Source of the DNA: Branchiostoma floridae
Lineage: Eukaryota > Chordata > Leptocardii > Amphioxiformes > Branchiostomatidae
NCBI RefSeq assembly: GCF_000003815.2
Contig: NC_049981.1
Location: 26,237,670 to 26,301,669 of the forward strand
Reading direction: 5' to 3'
DNA length: 64,000 bases
The translations under genes and the position numbers were made by a program. Shown one piece after another: positions 24,355 through 37,860 of the stretch (position 1 is its first letter; each line of letters starts with the position of its first letter). The notes beneath the pieces were generated by a model. It saw only the letters and a list, made by a program, of their open reading frames with translations. It made no database searches and was not told where the DNA came from.

Positions 24355-27300
24355 GCCGATAGCTCACATTCACCAACAGTAAAACATTAGATTGTATGGA
24401 AATTAATTGATGGCGTGAATAACGTGAAGTATCCTCAACGATGCCATCTGCAATTCATGTGTGTTTCAGTTTGAATGATGTGTTTTCAGCATTTCCTCCA
24501 ACTAACAAATGCACAACCTCTCTATCACCTTCGTTGTTTTATGTCGTATCATTCAGCCCTCTCATGGCTGACCTGCGTAACCTTCTTCGACAGCTCTGAC
24601 TCCCACGTTATTAGTATTGCATACTAACAGCCCTGAATGAGTCTTGAAGCATGTATTCAACATACATAACAAATGCAAAGGCAAAGGTGATGGCTACTGG
24701 AGGAGGAACAATGCGGCTTACATGGGAAGGGCATTCATTGCCCACGGGGTTTGGAAAGATATAGCGGTTTTTCAAGGTGCCTTCCAAAAAACATAGAATG
24801 TTTTCTACTTTATGAATCTTGAGTCGTTAGTTCAGAAGAAAATGATGTATGACTACTTTGCTAATGGCGCTGGGGTTGTGGGTGGTGGGCTATAATGTAA
24901 ATCCTACATTGCCGTTTAGGTTTTTAGCAGCTGTCAGGGAGGCCATTTGCTTGACGTGATAGATTCCACGGACTAGATGGGAAATGCCACGTAGAAGCTA
25001 CTGATGGACCCCATGAGCTACCTATAAAGCATCCGTCCCTTACCTGACCACCAGTTGTCCAGTAACATCTTCATTAGATTTGGAGGAGAAAACAGAAGAT
25101 AAGTATACTAAAGAAGAAAAATGTAGAATTTGTAGATACTTTCTATTACCAGGTATGTCCAATACAATTTGAGGTCAAGTCTGCCAAGAAAGTTGAATTT
25201 ACAAAACTTATTTCACTACACTAAGGGAGTCCTATGTGGCTGGGCATTTGGGGAATCCACTTACAAACTTGAAATAATCCATCTTAGTTCACACATAACC
25301 GATGGGAGCAGATTACAAACTGAGCAAGGTCTTAGAAGCAACAAGAGTCCCATATCTAAATAATACCGTAGAATCCAAGACATGTATAGTTAAAGATAAG
25401 GGCGATCACCGAAACATTATTGAAAGATTTGAAAGCAGCGAGGCTTGGTCAAAGCGCATGGTGTCAAATCGCAACTTATGATGAATACCGGTCGTAAGAG
25501 TGTGAAATAAATGCAAACGGTTGACAAGTTGATTAGAACCAAGTCTTGTTTCGTTCTGCTAGCATTGGGATCACTTGGCAAATGTAATCAAATAATTTAA
25601 AAAAAACAAACATGAAGAATGGCGGCAGTCTGATAACTACACTGTTAGAAGATGAGAACAATTTATCTGCCATAGACAGATGAGTAAGTTTGTTGGAATT
25701 GGTGCAGACGTGAAGATTTATGGGAGCGGTCATGTATTAGAACGTTCATGGATGATTGCGTTTGCAGACCAGCACACCATCCCCAAGGGTATTACTTTCC
25801 TCCAACCATATTACATATAGCTTACCCAAATCACAATAATATGATGGATGGGAGTAATAAAGCAGTCTAAGCAAAAAGCGAAGTTTGCAGATAACTGTTT
25901 TGGGGATTTATGACTTTGCCCCGGGTAGTAACTGGCTATCTGTTACTGTTCGCGTGGTTGTCGGTTTTGAGGTAGCTCGAAATTGACTGAACATTTATCA
26001 AAATCAACCGTGAAGAGGTTCCAATTATACGTTATACATTCCTCTTCTGTCTTCTCTCTTTAGACATGCAAAATGGCACTGCAATGTAATGCCGTCGAGG
26101 GGAAGTTTGAACTTGAATGATTTGATAAAACTTCATAGATTTCGTTCTCCGATATTCCCCATAAAAGCATCTATCTTTCCTTATCGCAAGTCATAGGAAG
26201 TAACCATGCAGTGTATATGTCTACAATCGTGCAAGACATCTTGCAGCTTAAAGGCAACAATTAATTTTCTACCAAACTGAAAAAAATATGTCAATGCGAT
26301 TGTATGCCTTGAATACAAATCTATAGCTTATGAATGTCTGATGACCTTTCAAAAAGAACACGTTGCTGCCCAGAACCTCGAAGAACCCTTTCGATTACCT
26401 GAGAGACCATTTGAGACTTTCTCAGAATTTCCAACTTTTGGATCGATATTTATGAGGCCACTTCGCTCGCGGACGCTGATAGATGGGCACATTGGGGAAA
26501 GATATTGTCAGAAATCCCTGAGTCGCTGTGAACAGCAAACGAACAGGAAAGCGCTGTCGTAGCTCATCTTTTCCATCGATTATCCAATCTTTAGTACTTC
26601 CCCTCGTTACAGTCGGCGTTTCACACACAATTTATTGGACTGTGCCTTTATAGACTGGGATTATCTCGTGAAATCCACTGAACGTCCAACTTCCTCTGGA
26701 AATAACACTATCATTATTTGAGATGGGAAATCTCCCTATCACCCACTGCACATTTTACCAACGGAAATTGCATGTCATCCAATCTGGTCACCCTGCAACA
26801 CTTGGATGGGATTTCCGGAGTCACCTTGAGTTACCTTTCCGCACAGTCTTTGTTGCAGGGCAAAATGACATACAGAGGTCGCACCATCCTATCACATGGG
26901 GATGTACTCAGAGCCAACAATACAGGTGACGAAAAGCTGTAATCGTATCTTCTAGTGTTCGAATGAAAAGGGTTTCATTTACGCAATTGGATATCCAAGA
27001 GCTTTAAGTTCCTTTGTTATACTTTTCATTTGGACCTTTTGTGGTACTGTATGTGATTTGAATTTTTGGGTACAATCAATTTACCGTGGTGTTGTAGACA
27101 ACAAGCAAATCTCAAAGAGTGTAAAACAAGAGGAAGCCTTGATTTTGTACCTTCTAAAAATGTTGTCATGTTAGAGGGTATGAAGTTTAACATTTCAGCA
27201 AATATTCGAGTTAGTATTATTAATAAGGTTTTCTATCCGATGAGCTATATAAAACACAGCTAGATCGTGTTTATTATAAAAGCTTACAAATAAGAAAATG

Positions 27301-28036
27301 GAGGTTTACTCACAAACTGTATTTGGCCTGGTAAGACCTATTTATGGAAATGACTTGCATGCCATTCGCATGACTGTCAAAAGGGTAAAACAAATACATT
27401 CTGCATGTTTTGCAGTTTAACAAGTAGATTGTAATCAGATACGTAGGTCTAATAGGGTGGTGAATGAACGAAAAGAAACTTTTGGGCCGAATGTAGCAAA
27501 TGTCAGTAAGCCAGAGGTCAAGGTTCAATGTATTAGTATTCGGCAAAAGTTTTCTTCGGTCTGGTACTTTAAAAACACATGTAAGAGTGTGACATGGGTG
27601 CCTACATTTTCTTTTGCCAATCATCGTTAAGTAATGTATATATACATCACTTTTTGTGCAAACCTTACCGCGTATCAGATCGGTTAAGACACGAATTCCT
27701 TCATGTATTTTGATGTGTTTCTAACAGCAACGCCTCAAAATGCTTTATTCACTGTGCGGTACCAAAAGTAACAATTAGCAGGTTATTACGCATTCTAGTA
27801 TCCCAAATGACGGCGATGCGGGGCAGCCATGTTATATGAATTTATGGATGTAATTAGCTCAGAAGGTCTGTTCCTGACGGCTGAAAAGGTTAGGGTCTGA
27901 TCTGCAATGCAAAGATGGCGACTTCTAAACACAGTCACATCTTCTCAATATCTTTTAGATACCGGGAAAAATGATCAACGCTACACTCCCCAGGAGAGGG
28001 TTGATAACTACTCGCTTCACTCATTTTTTTTCCTTT

Positions 28037-28615
28037 ATCTTTCAGTAGTATTTGGTGGTAAACCGATGTTGGTATTTTTGGTATTTTTCTGTAGATGCAT
28101 CAGTTAAGAAAGAATTCGCGAATTCGCACTTGTCACATCGTGCCACTATTACATGCCACAAGATCGTTTATTTTTCATACCGTGTACGCCATGACCAGAC
28201 GTGCTCTAATTTCTTTCGTTTATCTGTCAGTAGTATTTGGTGGTAAACCTTTCTTGACATTTTGGGTATTTTTATATAGATGCATTAATGAAATATAGAA
28301 TAAACATCAATTAACTATACTAAATATAAATCAATAACTACAATAAATATCAATTGAAAATAGAATTCGCACCTGTCAAATGGTGCTACATGGCACAAGA
28401 TCGTTTGTTTTCATACGGTGTAAGCCCTTGACAGTGCTCTAATTTTTTTCTGCCAGAAGTACTGGTATTTGCTGGTATTTTTTGTATTTTCTACAGATGC
28501 ATCAATCAACATAGATTTCGCACTTGTCAGAGGGTGTTACTGTTGCATGCCACAAGATCGTTAGTTTTTCATACGGTGTACGCTTTTAACAAAAGTGCTC
28601 TAACGAAGGCGCCTG
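28037..28615. repeat. Degenerate tandem repeat, three units of ~160-235 bp
   Basis: The block CACAAGATCGTT (28157, 28394, 28551) is followed each time by TTTTCATAC and GTGCTCTAA. AGTAGTATTTGGTGGTAAAC occurs in the first two units, about 184 bases apart. The middle unit has an extra AT-rich stretch of about 65 bases. Confidence 0.75.
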
Positions 28616-31600
28616 TCCATTTCCTTTAAGGCGCCCAGCCCAAACATGGTGTTTCTAGATAAGGAACTTACACGCTAATCCAGGGAAACCCTCAAGCTAT
28701 CTAAAACCGTGTTTACCATGATAATTAACCACGGTATATGCGCTGGTAGGTGATGGTTGAGATAGGAGACATGGTTCACACATGAGGCCTCTAAAGCTGC
28801 ACTTAAGAATGTTATTGTGATTCATAGAAACATGTTATCCACATAATATGTAACTCAGGGCTATCATGTCATAAAACTCAGTCTGACCATTACTTCAGAC
28901 CACCTTGAGGGTATACCGCACAGAAAACTGCAAAGAAATCGATGTACCTGCATAACTTGAGCTTGAAAGAAAAACGATCTGGTAGGTTCAAGGTTACATA
29001 TATTTACAACGAAGACGGTAAAATAGTTTCTCTTCGGCCCTTTCATTTATCAATCTGTCAAATCAATGGTAGTTGTGACTTAAACGTAAGTGAAGATAGA
29101 TAACACGATAGACTGTTCAAAGATACACCGAAATGCCTCTACGCGAGCAAGATTACAGCCGGTACATTAGTGCGAAATTGGCAACGGATCCCAAAATACA
29201 TCATTGGCGATTCGTTACTCTTGAACAATCAACAACTATCCTCCAAAATGCCAACACTATAAAAGCCATATCCTTGGGCATACTTAAGAATAAAGGGCTG
29301 TGCATTTGAGCTTCTTGTGTTTGACTTATGTCGACTCCGCAAGCGGGAAATGCTCTCTCATATTACGAGCAGCAGTGTGCCTATTATGACATGCTCTAAG
29401 ACCTTTAATGGGGTACAGCTCCTCGAGGTAAATGGCGTCGGTCTTCTTAAGACTCTTTTCTGAGAGAAGAGCCCATAATTACCAAGAAGCGAGAGGAAGT
29501 CGAATGTCCTAGAATAGATTAGACGCACATCTAGTTATATGTGTATGATTGTTTCCATTGTTACATATATGTGATTCTTACCGTGTTACGTATACCTGTA
29601 CTTAGCCCAGTGGGGCAAACATGTGCAATTAAGGTCTTCATTCATTATGGGAGCATAGCATCCGTAGGAAATGCCAATCAAACCACACAAAATCCCCACA
29701 GAATGCCACAACAAGATAGTAGCAACTGTTTTCTCTGCACACACATTTGCACGGTGACTCATTCATGGCAAGTACGTAGTTAATTTCCCTGTTAACTATT
29801 AGAAAAAGTATTTGTTCAGTTTTGGCGGTGAAACCAAATGTTTCGTTGTTTGCAGACTGTATGGCTGCGTCGGAAACCTGGTTAGTCTAGCGCTGCTGTA
29901 GGGGAATGTGTGGTCCTTACATCTGAATGAAAAGATGTAAAGTCTATAACTGTATATAAGTCGAATAGCTCCCTTCTCAAACAATCAGACAAATTGTCCT
30001 CATCTGAGTCCAAACAGAAGCCATGGTAGGATACAGCCAACACAGTAGTCTCTTGTTACGATAACGTGAATCAATGTCTGTTGACACGTCGTCTACGTTT
30101 CCACTGTGTACTTGCCATTAGTTTTCGGACAAAACTTTCAAATAAAATTCAACTTATTGAAACGAACCCATTGCATTATGAGAAGGATATGAATTGCTCA
30201 TGAAAGAAACATTAAGAAGCTTTGTCCACTAATAAAAACAAAAAATAGATGTACCAAGAATATTTGACACATTATTATTTCATATTCACTAACCCACAGT
30301 AATCCAAACGAACAGGGCGAGTCAGTTTGGTTGTACGTTGGATTGATGTACCACTAAGAAACACAGGATGAGATGCAACCACGATTGATGGTAGCGATTT
30401 ACTTTCGGGATTATCATAGTTCTACCAACCACATCTATCAACTTAATTTGCCCATCAATAGATACAGTTGTTTGACAATGTTCGAAAGATCTCGTACTTT
30501 GTATTAAGTGCTTTGTGAATCAAAGTGGTGACAAGATTAGACGACATGCAATATTTGCGATGGTTCCCTGTATTAGAATTCAGTTTTAACTTACTTTCTT
30601 ATGAAAAGCTTGAGCACATTTCAGCTAGCTGGCTGCAACAGTGGGGACAGATGCTATGGGAAAACTACGATGAAGTAAATGCAGATGCGTACAGCACAGC
30701 TTGACGTAATTCCTACGCGGAAATCAGCCCTGTGCCTTCAGACGTGTCCAGTTATTTCAAACTCCACAAGTGCACATGAGAAAAAATTACACATCAGATC
30801 ATCCAAATCCTGGCCAGTAGGGTCGTCTTTCCTTTCTATTTCAAATAAACGCCTCGGTTGGCAGAATGAATGTCTTGGAATTTAGGTCACTGAACGCATG
30901 CCTGCAAGCGGGTATTCTGTCTAATATTAGAGAACATGTTGTATTACATATGTTGTTGGTCTGAGAATAAGATAAAGAATGCTTCATAAATATCATAAAT
31001 ATTTGTACCAAATGCCAGACTACAACAACACAGTTGGTTCATGTGTATTCTGTCTCTGTATCTATATAGCCGGTATAACCGCCATTCGGCGTAACACACC
31101 AGCTTGAGACGTATATGGGTTGTTTTATTAACCATTTGTCAAAATGGATTGGCCAAACTATGATAGTCTCCACTGGGATTGAGGAACTACATGATATGAC
31201 TTTTCTCCTATGAAGATTAGCCGAACGGTTTCATATGATACGTCCAGACTCTTTAATACAACACCAACAACGACTTTTTGGTAATCTATTCAAGTGTGAT
31301 ATGTCCGCATACATATGGCGTCTGCTAGTAGGCGTGCGACGTTGTACACATCAATATAGGTTAGTATCCTTAATAACGTCCCATCGGTCACGATATAGTG
31401 GTAATACGTCGAGGTCATAAAACTGTAACTTGGAATGGATATTAAAGTCCACTGATGTGAAGACTAATTGCCCGGTGTAGTACACCTTTTTGCAACTACT
31501 TGCAACGCTAGAGGTTCCTCACAGAATCACCGGCGGTGTAGTCGCATAATAGAGTTTACTCTGGAATTGCAGCTACCGTTGTTACTTATAAGGGTGTTTT

Positions 31601-31690
31601 TTTGTTGTTGGTTAGTGATGGAAAAGACGAGGATCGTCTCTTGCCAGTCAGTAATTACTATGGCATTTGTGTTCTTTTCCTCTTGTCCAT

Positions 31691-32146
31691 AGTGGGACCG
31701 CGTGGTGCAGTGACAGCATATTCGGCTCGAGACCGAGAGGTAGCGGGTTCGAATCCGCCTGCCGTGTCACCGATCTTGGGAAAGGCACTTTAAACGACTT
31801 TCCTCACTTAACTCAGGTGTAAATGAGTATGCAGCTAGTGGCAGTGGCAGGCCTTAGGGGCATGTTCGGGCATGACGCACCCGCCATGACACACGAGTCG
31901 GGGGTAGGAGGAACCCCTTACATCCTTGGTCGGAAGTCCTCCTAGGATACTCCGAACAACAAAGCTTCATCTGCTGGAGCCGCCTCACACGTTGAATACA
32001 GTTGCCCCTATGAGACTTAGTGCCCCAATAGACGAGAGGGTGGGGAAGGAATCGGACACCCCTCCTTCACCATAAAAAGTCATGTGCAGGTCAGGCAAAC
32101 AGGCAAATGTCAGTCTGCCTCCTCATCTGTCAAATCGACAGAAGAA
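31691..32146 (+). mobile_element. tRNA-derived SINE, full length, with 13-bp target-site duplication
   Basis: The 456-bp element is flanked by perfect 13-base direct repeats (TCCTCTTGTCCAT at 31678-31690 and 32147-32159). Its first ~75 bases fold like a tRNA: an A-box-like TGGTGCAGTGACAGC, a TCGG/CCGA anticodon stem with a 7-base loop, and a perfect B box (GGTTCGAATCC) at 31746-31756. This head is an internal RNA polymerase III promoter. The body begins with a TTGGGAAAGGCACTTTA-like segment (about 31777-31793), which from memory resembles conserved central domains shared by SINEs of marine invertebrates. The tail is short and ends in GAAGAA. The clean duplication suggests a fairly recent insertion. 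Confidence 0.85.
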
Positions 32147-32971
32147 TCCTCTTGTCCATTCTGTGCTGCCCGTATGATATGTTCTCTGGTTAATTCACTT
32201 GGTTTCAGGAATTCACAAAAGCCTTGTAGCCACTTACCACTTTGGTGAAGTACATGTGACAAGCAAGACACATTGCTTAGGATTTGGAGGAAACTCAGAC
32301 ACGGTCTGACGGTAGATGAGTCTCTGTTACCTTACTTTTTTTTCTAAATAAAATTATGGTTTAATTGTGTTCCATATCGATCGGAGTGTAATCACTGAAT
32401 ATTTATTGGCTGAAGACAGTTGGGACTTTAGGGCAATTATATCCACATCTCCTAGCATCACAACGCTTTGCCTATCGCCACTGGACACTTAATGAAGAAT
32501 CGCGCCAAGGCTCAGAAATTAAGGACAAGGCAAGTAAATCGTACGAATGACATGAGCGCGCTCATTAATTTTCGCCTGATTTTGCAAAAACAAACGAACA
32601 ATTATTTCCTCGAGATGGTCAACATGACATGACGAGGAAGTATACCGAAATGATAAAATATATCGTGTGGAATCCTTAATTGTACTTAGGCCATGTTGAT
32701 TTGATTATATTGATGACATCCTCTTGGAATCCAAAACTAATGCGAGCGTGTGAAAAAGTTTGACATAAAAGTTGCCTTCATTATGAAATCTAAGTGGTCA
32801 GGAAGGTTGAACAAATGACTGAACACACAGAATACAGTATACCAATCAATAAATTCTTCATTCTTGTTCTTTCACATTTTCTTTGACCTTGCAACGTTTT
32901 AATGACAGTAGTATACGATATTTATTTTTGCAATCCATGGCATATATTTTCATATTTTGAAGCTGCTTATT

Positions 32972-33090
32972 ACCTGCTTGAAAAAAAAGCAGGTCTTGAT
33001 TCTGGTAGGATTTTTGTGATTCCGGACCAATATCTTTAGAACCTCTGGATGGATTGCGATCACATTTGCTATGGGGATAGATATTGTGAG
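32972..33090 (+). repeat. Fragment of the hairpin-headed dispersed repeat family
   Basis: An ACCTGCTT/AAGCAGGT hairpin is followed by TTTAGAACCTCTGGATGGAT, matching the copy at 47911-48690. Confidence 0.5.
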
Positions 33091-33402
33091 CCATTGTGCT
33101 ATAGCGTGCATTAGAAGTTTGCTGCAGTTTTGTGGTTCGTTTAAAAAGATTATTTACACTTTTTTAAATATTTACACCCCTTTTTGTCAGGAGTAGAGTG
33201 GTCCTAGTCAGTTTGTTTAGATGGCCAATTAGCTGGAGGCTGCCCACCCGCACCAGCTGGGTGCAATTAGTGTTTAGTTTCAGTGTTCTGTAGTCACTAT
33301 GGTTTCTTCTACACCTTCTAGCATCTCCTTCAAAAGTGTTACATTCATCAGGTTGTATGCAATGTACATCTACAAAAGTGAATGTTACCTGATCTTACCT
33401 TG

Positions 33403-33500
33403 TTACCTCCATATGAAAAATGGAGGTACTGTTTTTGGTTTTTGATGTTTTGGGGGTATATATATCAGTTTGTTGCAGTTTTGTGGTTGTTTTAAAAATA
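33403..33500 (+). repeat. Fragment of the hairpin-headed dispersed repeat family
   Basis: TTACCTCCATATGAAAAATG with its inverted GGAGGTA is followed by GTTTTTGG, as at 47911. The rest is diverged. Confidence 0.45.
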
Positions 33501-35056
33501 TATTAGAGTAACTGTGACCATCCCTGTGACCTCTGTATGGAATAAACCATTATATACACATAGGCATATGTGTCAGGTGCAGGTGTAACAATGGGAAATA
33601 AAAATGAAATGGCTAGTCACTAAAAGGTGTAGTTTTGGATCTCGCCGTTTACCATAAGTAGATATATAAGAACAATGATGGAATAATTTTGACAAACGTC
33701 AAACCATATCAATCCTACGCACCATCACAAAACAAAATATTTCATGCAGGTTTGAGTTTTCAGACTCTTGTTACAATTTAGAATATGGTTGAAACCTTTT
33801 ATTTTATTTTGGAAACGGCCAAAAATTGATGCGCACGTGGGTGTCACCCATATGATCAAATAAACATGGCCTTATTGAAGTGACACCAGTGAGGAACATG
33901 CATATGTGTAGCCAATACCGTAGAACTACTTTATTGAAGTGAACCAAGCTCGAGAGTGGTGGACAGCTTATGGGTATGGCAAGTCCAGTAGTTCGGATAG
34001 TAAAGGTGACACCAATGTGGTATAACCATGCCTGTAGTTGTCAACTTTTTGTTGTAAATGTTGAGTCGACAGAAGATGGCATCCATAAAATTTACTTGCT
34101 GTGGCTTAAAGTTATTGGTCAGGTGCGGATCACGTGACCTATGCATGGCTATTATGGAACTGTTTTCCAGAGAGCTAACACAGGCTGCAGGCCGCTGACA
34201 GTGACGGACTGGTGGAGCAGTAGCATCTCCTCTGGGCTTGCCAGGAAGTAGCAAAGCAACAGTCGGGCATTCTACAAGTAGTAAGTATAGAAGTCCAATT
34301 TACCTTTTGGGTGTGTAATTTCTATGGTGACATATTATCACAGCATATATTTTTCATGATTGATAGTAGATTTGTTCTACACACGTCTTAATATCCATCT
34401 CGATTTACAAGGATTATTCATCAGTAGTTTTTTCCCTTTTGCTGGACGTTGGTTTCTTATTCACTGCGTTGTGTATTCTTTGACGTCTACCGACAGAGAA
34501 AACTGATGGCATTACCATAGAGGAACACGTTCGCAGATCGCGTGACAGTATTTCCAATTTCCGGGGATTACATGGGCTAACGCAATCGTCCTCTGTGCAA
34601 TGATTACATCCGCTGTGGAGCTTCTCTTTTTATAACAGAAAATACAAAACGACTTTTTTTATGCTCTTGTGGGGATATGCTCTTATATCAGACTTTATCT
34701 TTGAAAAACGATTTGGATCCAAATCCCAACCTGTTTATTGGAACTAGGGGCAATGGAACATAGGCGCTCAGTGGTATGAAATGTTGGTCAAATGGCCTAG
34801 ATCGTCTATCATCCAGGAGAGGCAAACCTGGTGCTCGCATGATTTGATAGGCCCCAAGTTTGAAAGACTGGTCCTACTGTGATGGCGGATCTTTAAACGT
34901 TAGGAGCTATGGCGTATGTTTGCAGTTGTTAAATATGAGATATATGTCCACATACTGTTCTGTTCATAGCGAGTAGCGAGGATTCCCGTTTTATGATGCC
35001 CTCAAAAAATATAAACATAATAGTTCAAAAATTAAATCTTTGCAGACTACTCAGGT

Positions 35057-35094
35057 ATACGCTTAACAGCATGTCTACGCTTAACAGCATGTCT
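35057..35094. repeat. Short tandem duplication (2 x ~18 bp)
   Basis: TACGCTTAACAGCATGTC occurs twice in direct succession. A similar small duplication (ATCTGCGATGCAAGA, twice) lies at 35198-35232. Confidence 0.8.
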
Positions 35095-37400
35095 ACAAAA
35101 CAACAATAAATCAGTCGCTGTTTTTTTTATAGCGATCGCAAACGGAAGTCACATATGCAGTGAATGGAATCAATCATGGATTTGAACTGACATATTAGAT
35201 CTGCGATGCAAGATCAGATCTGCGATGCAAGAGAAGCTGCTGTAAAATTATTCCTCACACTATTTCATGCAAACTATAGCAACCCGTATTATGTCTTACT
35301 TCTCAAAGCACACAATTTGGCTCTCTGTTCTATTCTGGAGCGTTCAAAAAAATTGTTGGACCAAAATCGCGTCATTTCATACCCCAGTTTGGCAGTATTG
35401 AGTCAAGGAGGTTGTAATGTATAGAGCAAGGGGGTTAATATCTGAGCTATATAACTTATCTCCAAGCAGAACTTGCGGTAGCATAAGATAGTATTAGTGA
35501 GGAGTTTCATTAGCCTCCGCCTTCCTTCCCAAGCTAATGATGCTATCTTATGCCACGGCAAACTCCCTTCGTCGGCAAACCAAGCTCCTTGGGCAAAACC
35601 CCTTTCCCGGCGCATGAAAACGTAGCTAAAAGTTGAAAATCGCGAACCAACGCCCCCCCCCCCCATCCCCAATAAAAACCAGCCCTGTTCGAAGACTGCA
35701 ACAGAGGCAAAGTCGGACTTGTTTTGAGCGAATTTTGCTGAGTTTTTGCCGAATAGTACAGTCTCTTGACATCAGGGATTCAAAGCCGCGCTGCGGGGCC
35801 AAAATGCCCGGCCCAGTTGGTGGCGCTTGAACCCTACTTTTACATTTTGTACGGCTTTCTGGATGTGCATCTTGTAGAATCCATCTCCAACGTAAATAGA
35901 GAGACTGATTCTCTAAGACTGCCTAAAACTTTTCTCGTTCCATGAGCATAATAACAATCTTGCTACAAAACAACTGTTTATGCCAACAGACTAGTCTACG
36001 CATAACAATAAACCTTGGTTCTTTTGTCATGGCACAAGTGCAAATTACAGCTAATTCCTTCCCATGGAGGTGCTAATTACGACCTGTCACGTTGAGTGAT
36101 GGGCAGATTTACTAAAACATGGCTTACAGGGTAAAAATTGATGGTACAAACTTCAAACCTTTGTAGAAAACGGTAGCAATGACTAAGAATGATTGAAAAG
36201 GAAATTAAATCGTTGGAAATGTCCTGTTCTACACTCAGGTGTAGTTGAATATATTGTATATGGTCTTTGTTTTGAGTTATAAGGTGATTATAGGAAAAGG
36301 TACCCTAAAATTATATGCATAAATGTGAAAAAATCAATATTTTTCACAGAGCAGGAACATGTTTCTCAATAAATCTCACTAGCTCTGAAAGGGAACATAT
36401 GTCAGTATGTACTAAAAAAATTTCATGTAATTTGCGCGTTGGGAATGGTTTTCTAGACTACATTTTGTTGGAAAAATTATACATCATAATAAATTGTAAT
36501 ATCTCAAAATTCAGAGTATGTAACTTCATAAATGACTCATGTTTGCATTCTTATAGTTGTGTTTTTCGTATACACCAGATTTGAGGCATTTTCAAGCTTC
36601 TATGACGGAGTTATGACAATTTTCCTACAGGACTTTGAAAGTAGTGCTCATATGCCCTGGGCTATCTTAAGTCAACAGAGAAGTACTAAGATGAGCTGTT
36701 CCATGTACGTGTGTACCATTTTCTCCTAAAAAGTGACATCGATTACAATATGAGAAAACATGTGTCTGTAGGGCTTTGATATAGATTAGGGTATAACGTT
36801 AAGACCTACAACTTTACTACACCTATTGGTGACTGCAAACAAGCCTTACAGAGGAAAGCTGCCAGTAAATTCGGCTAGTGTAAACTGTCTGGCTTCAGTT
36901 TGCCACTAACATACCGTTGACATGGGTGCTAGGGCTGGGCTGTGGAGTATCAAATAGTCTGTCTTCAATACACCATAAACAACAGAGGAATATTTTTTAC
37001 GTAATTTGCACATGAAAGTTGAATACGTCTGCCTCTTCTAAACGGGATGAATAAAAAGTTAAACAGGCCTGGTAGGGAGACAGCCTTGTGGTGACTATAG
37101 CTAAGTCTGGTCTCTTAAATTACAAAGAAGGCACCACGATAATAATTTCTCCATATCTCTGGACACATAACTGACGATAGGAAACTACTCGTAAGTAAGC
37201 TGTCAGTGCGCCTTGTAATTCCCACCTACAGTACAAAATATGGCTTATTTTGTATATCATATAAGCCATTAATCCGTTAACTCGTATGATGATAATAACC
37301 ACTGGTAACAGCAGTTAGTATCTCATAACAAGACGCTCAATAGCTTTCATCAACAATATTGACATTTCTGCAACTGAAACGTCGACAATGGTAAAGAACA

Positions 37401-37408
<8 letters not shown>

Positions 37409-37449
<41 letters not shown>
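37409..37449. repeat. (AT)n microsatellite
   Basis: About 40 bases of perfect AT dinucleotide. Confidence 0.95.
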
Positions 37450-37451
<2 letters not shown>

Positions 37452-37797
37452 CAATACTTCAAGAAAGCTTTTTAAAAAAGCTGGCTGGTGCGTATTTTGG
37501 GGATATTTTGAAACCGGGGGCTGGGCAGAGAATAAAGCATGTGTTTGTCTTTACGAATTATTGTTTTTAACTTAAATGTTTGATGAGTTTTTTTAGGCGT
37601 GCCTGACTTATGGTATCGCGACGGGAGGTATGGGGTAATCTAAAAAACCAGTGGGTCTTGGGCCGTCATATTCGGTCAGAGGATGGGCGAATACGTTAGC
37701 CAACGAATGTGCTAAAAAGTTTTGCATGTCGTCCCGGAATTTTCTTAAAATGGGCAACTTTTAAACTTTTTTGGCCAATTTTTTAGTGAAAAAGGGA

Positions 37798-37860
37798 CTG
37801 TGCGGGCCGGAGCTTGAATCAGTGCGGGCCGGAGCTGGACCGTGCGGGCCGGAGCTGGAG
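37798..37860. repeat. GC-rich short tandem repeat (GTGCGGGCCGGAGCT x 3)
   Basis: Three copies of GTGCGGGCCGGAGCT separated by 4-9 bases stand out from AT-rich surroundings. Just downstream, ATCCATTGAAA-type strings recur (37880-37935) and a perfect 8-bp-arm hairpin lies at 37957-37975. Confidence 0.7.

Larger units (their letters stand above)
20969..31677. other. Intergenic desert downstream of receptor A
   Basis: Contains the hairpin elements at 23195-23295 and 24274-24354 and the degenerate tandem repeat at 28037-28615. Nothing else supportable; frames are 118 codons or fewer. Confidence 0.55.
32687..33874. mobile_element. TIR-bounded repeat (copy 1), probably enlarged by later insertions
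   Basis: The left end TAGGCCATGTTGATTTGATT and the right end (complement of TAAGGCCATGTTTATTTGAT) match for about 36 bases. The interior resembles the copy at 40921-41522 near both ends. Its middle (about 32970-33800) holds sequence of other repeat families, including a hairpin-headed dispersed repeat. Confidence 0.6.

Noticed and set aside
31691-31765. Functional tRNA gene
   Set aside because: The tRNA-like head is fused to a SINE body and lies inside target-site duplications, and the acceptor stem does not pair well.
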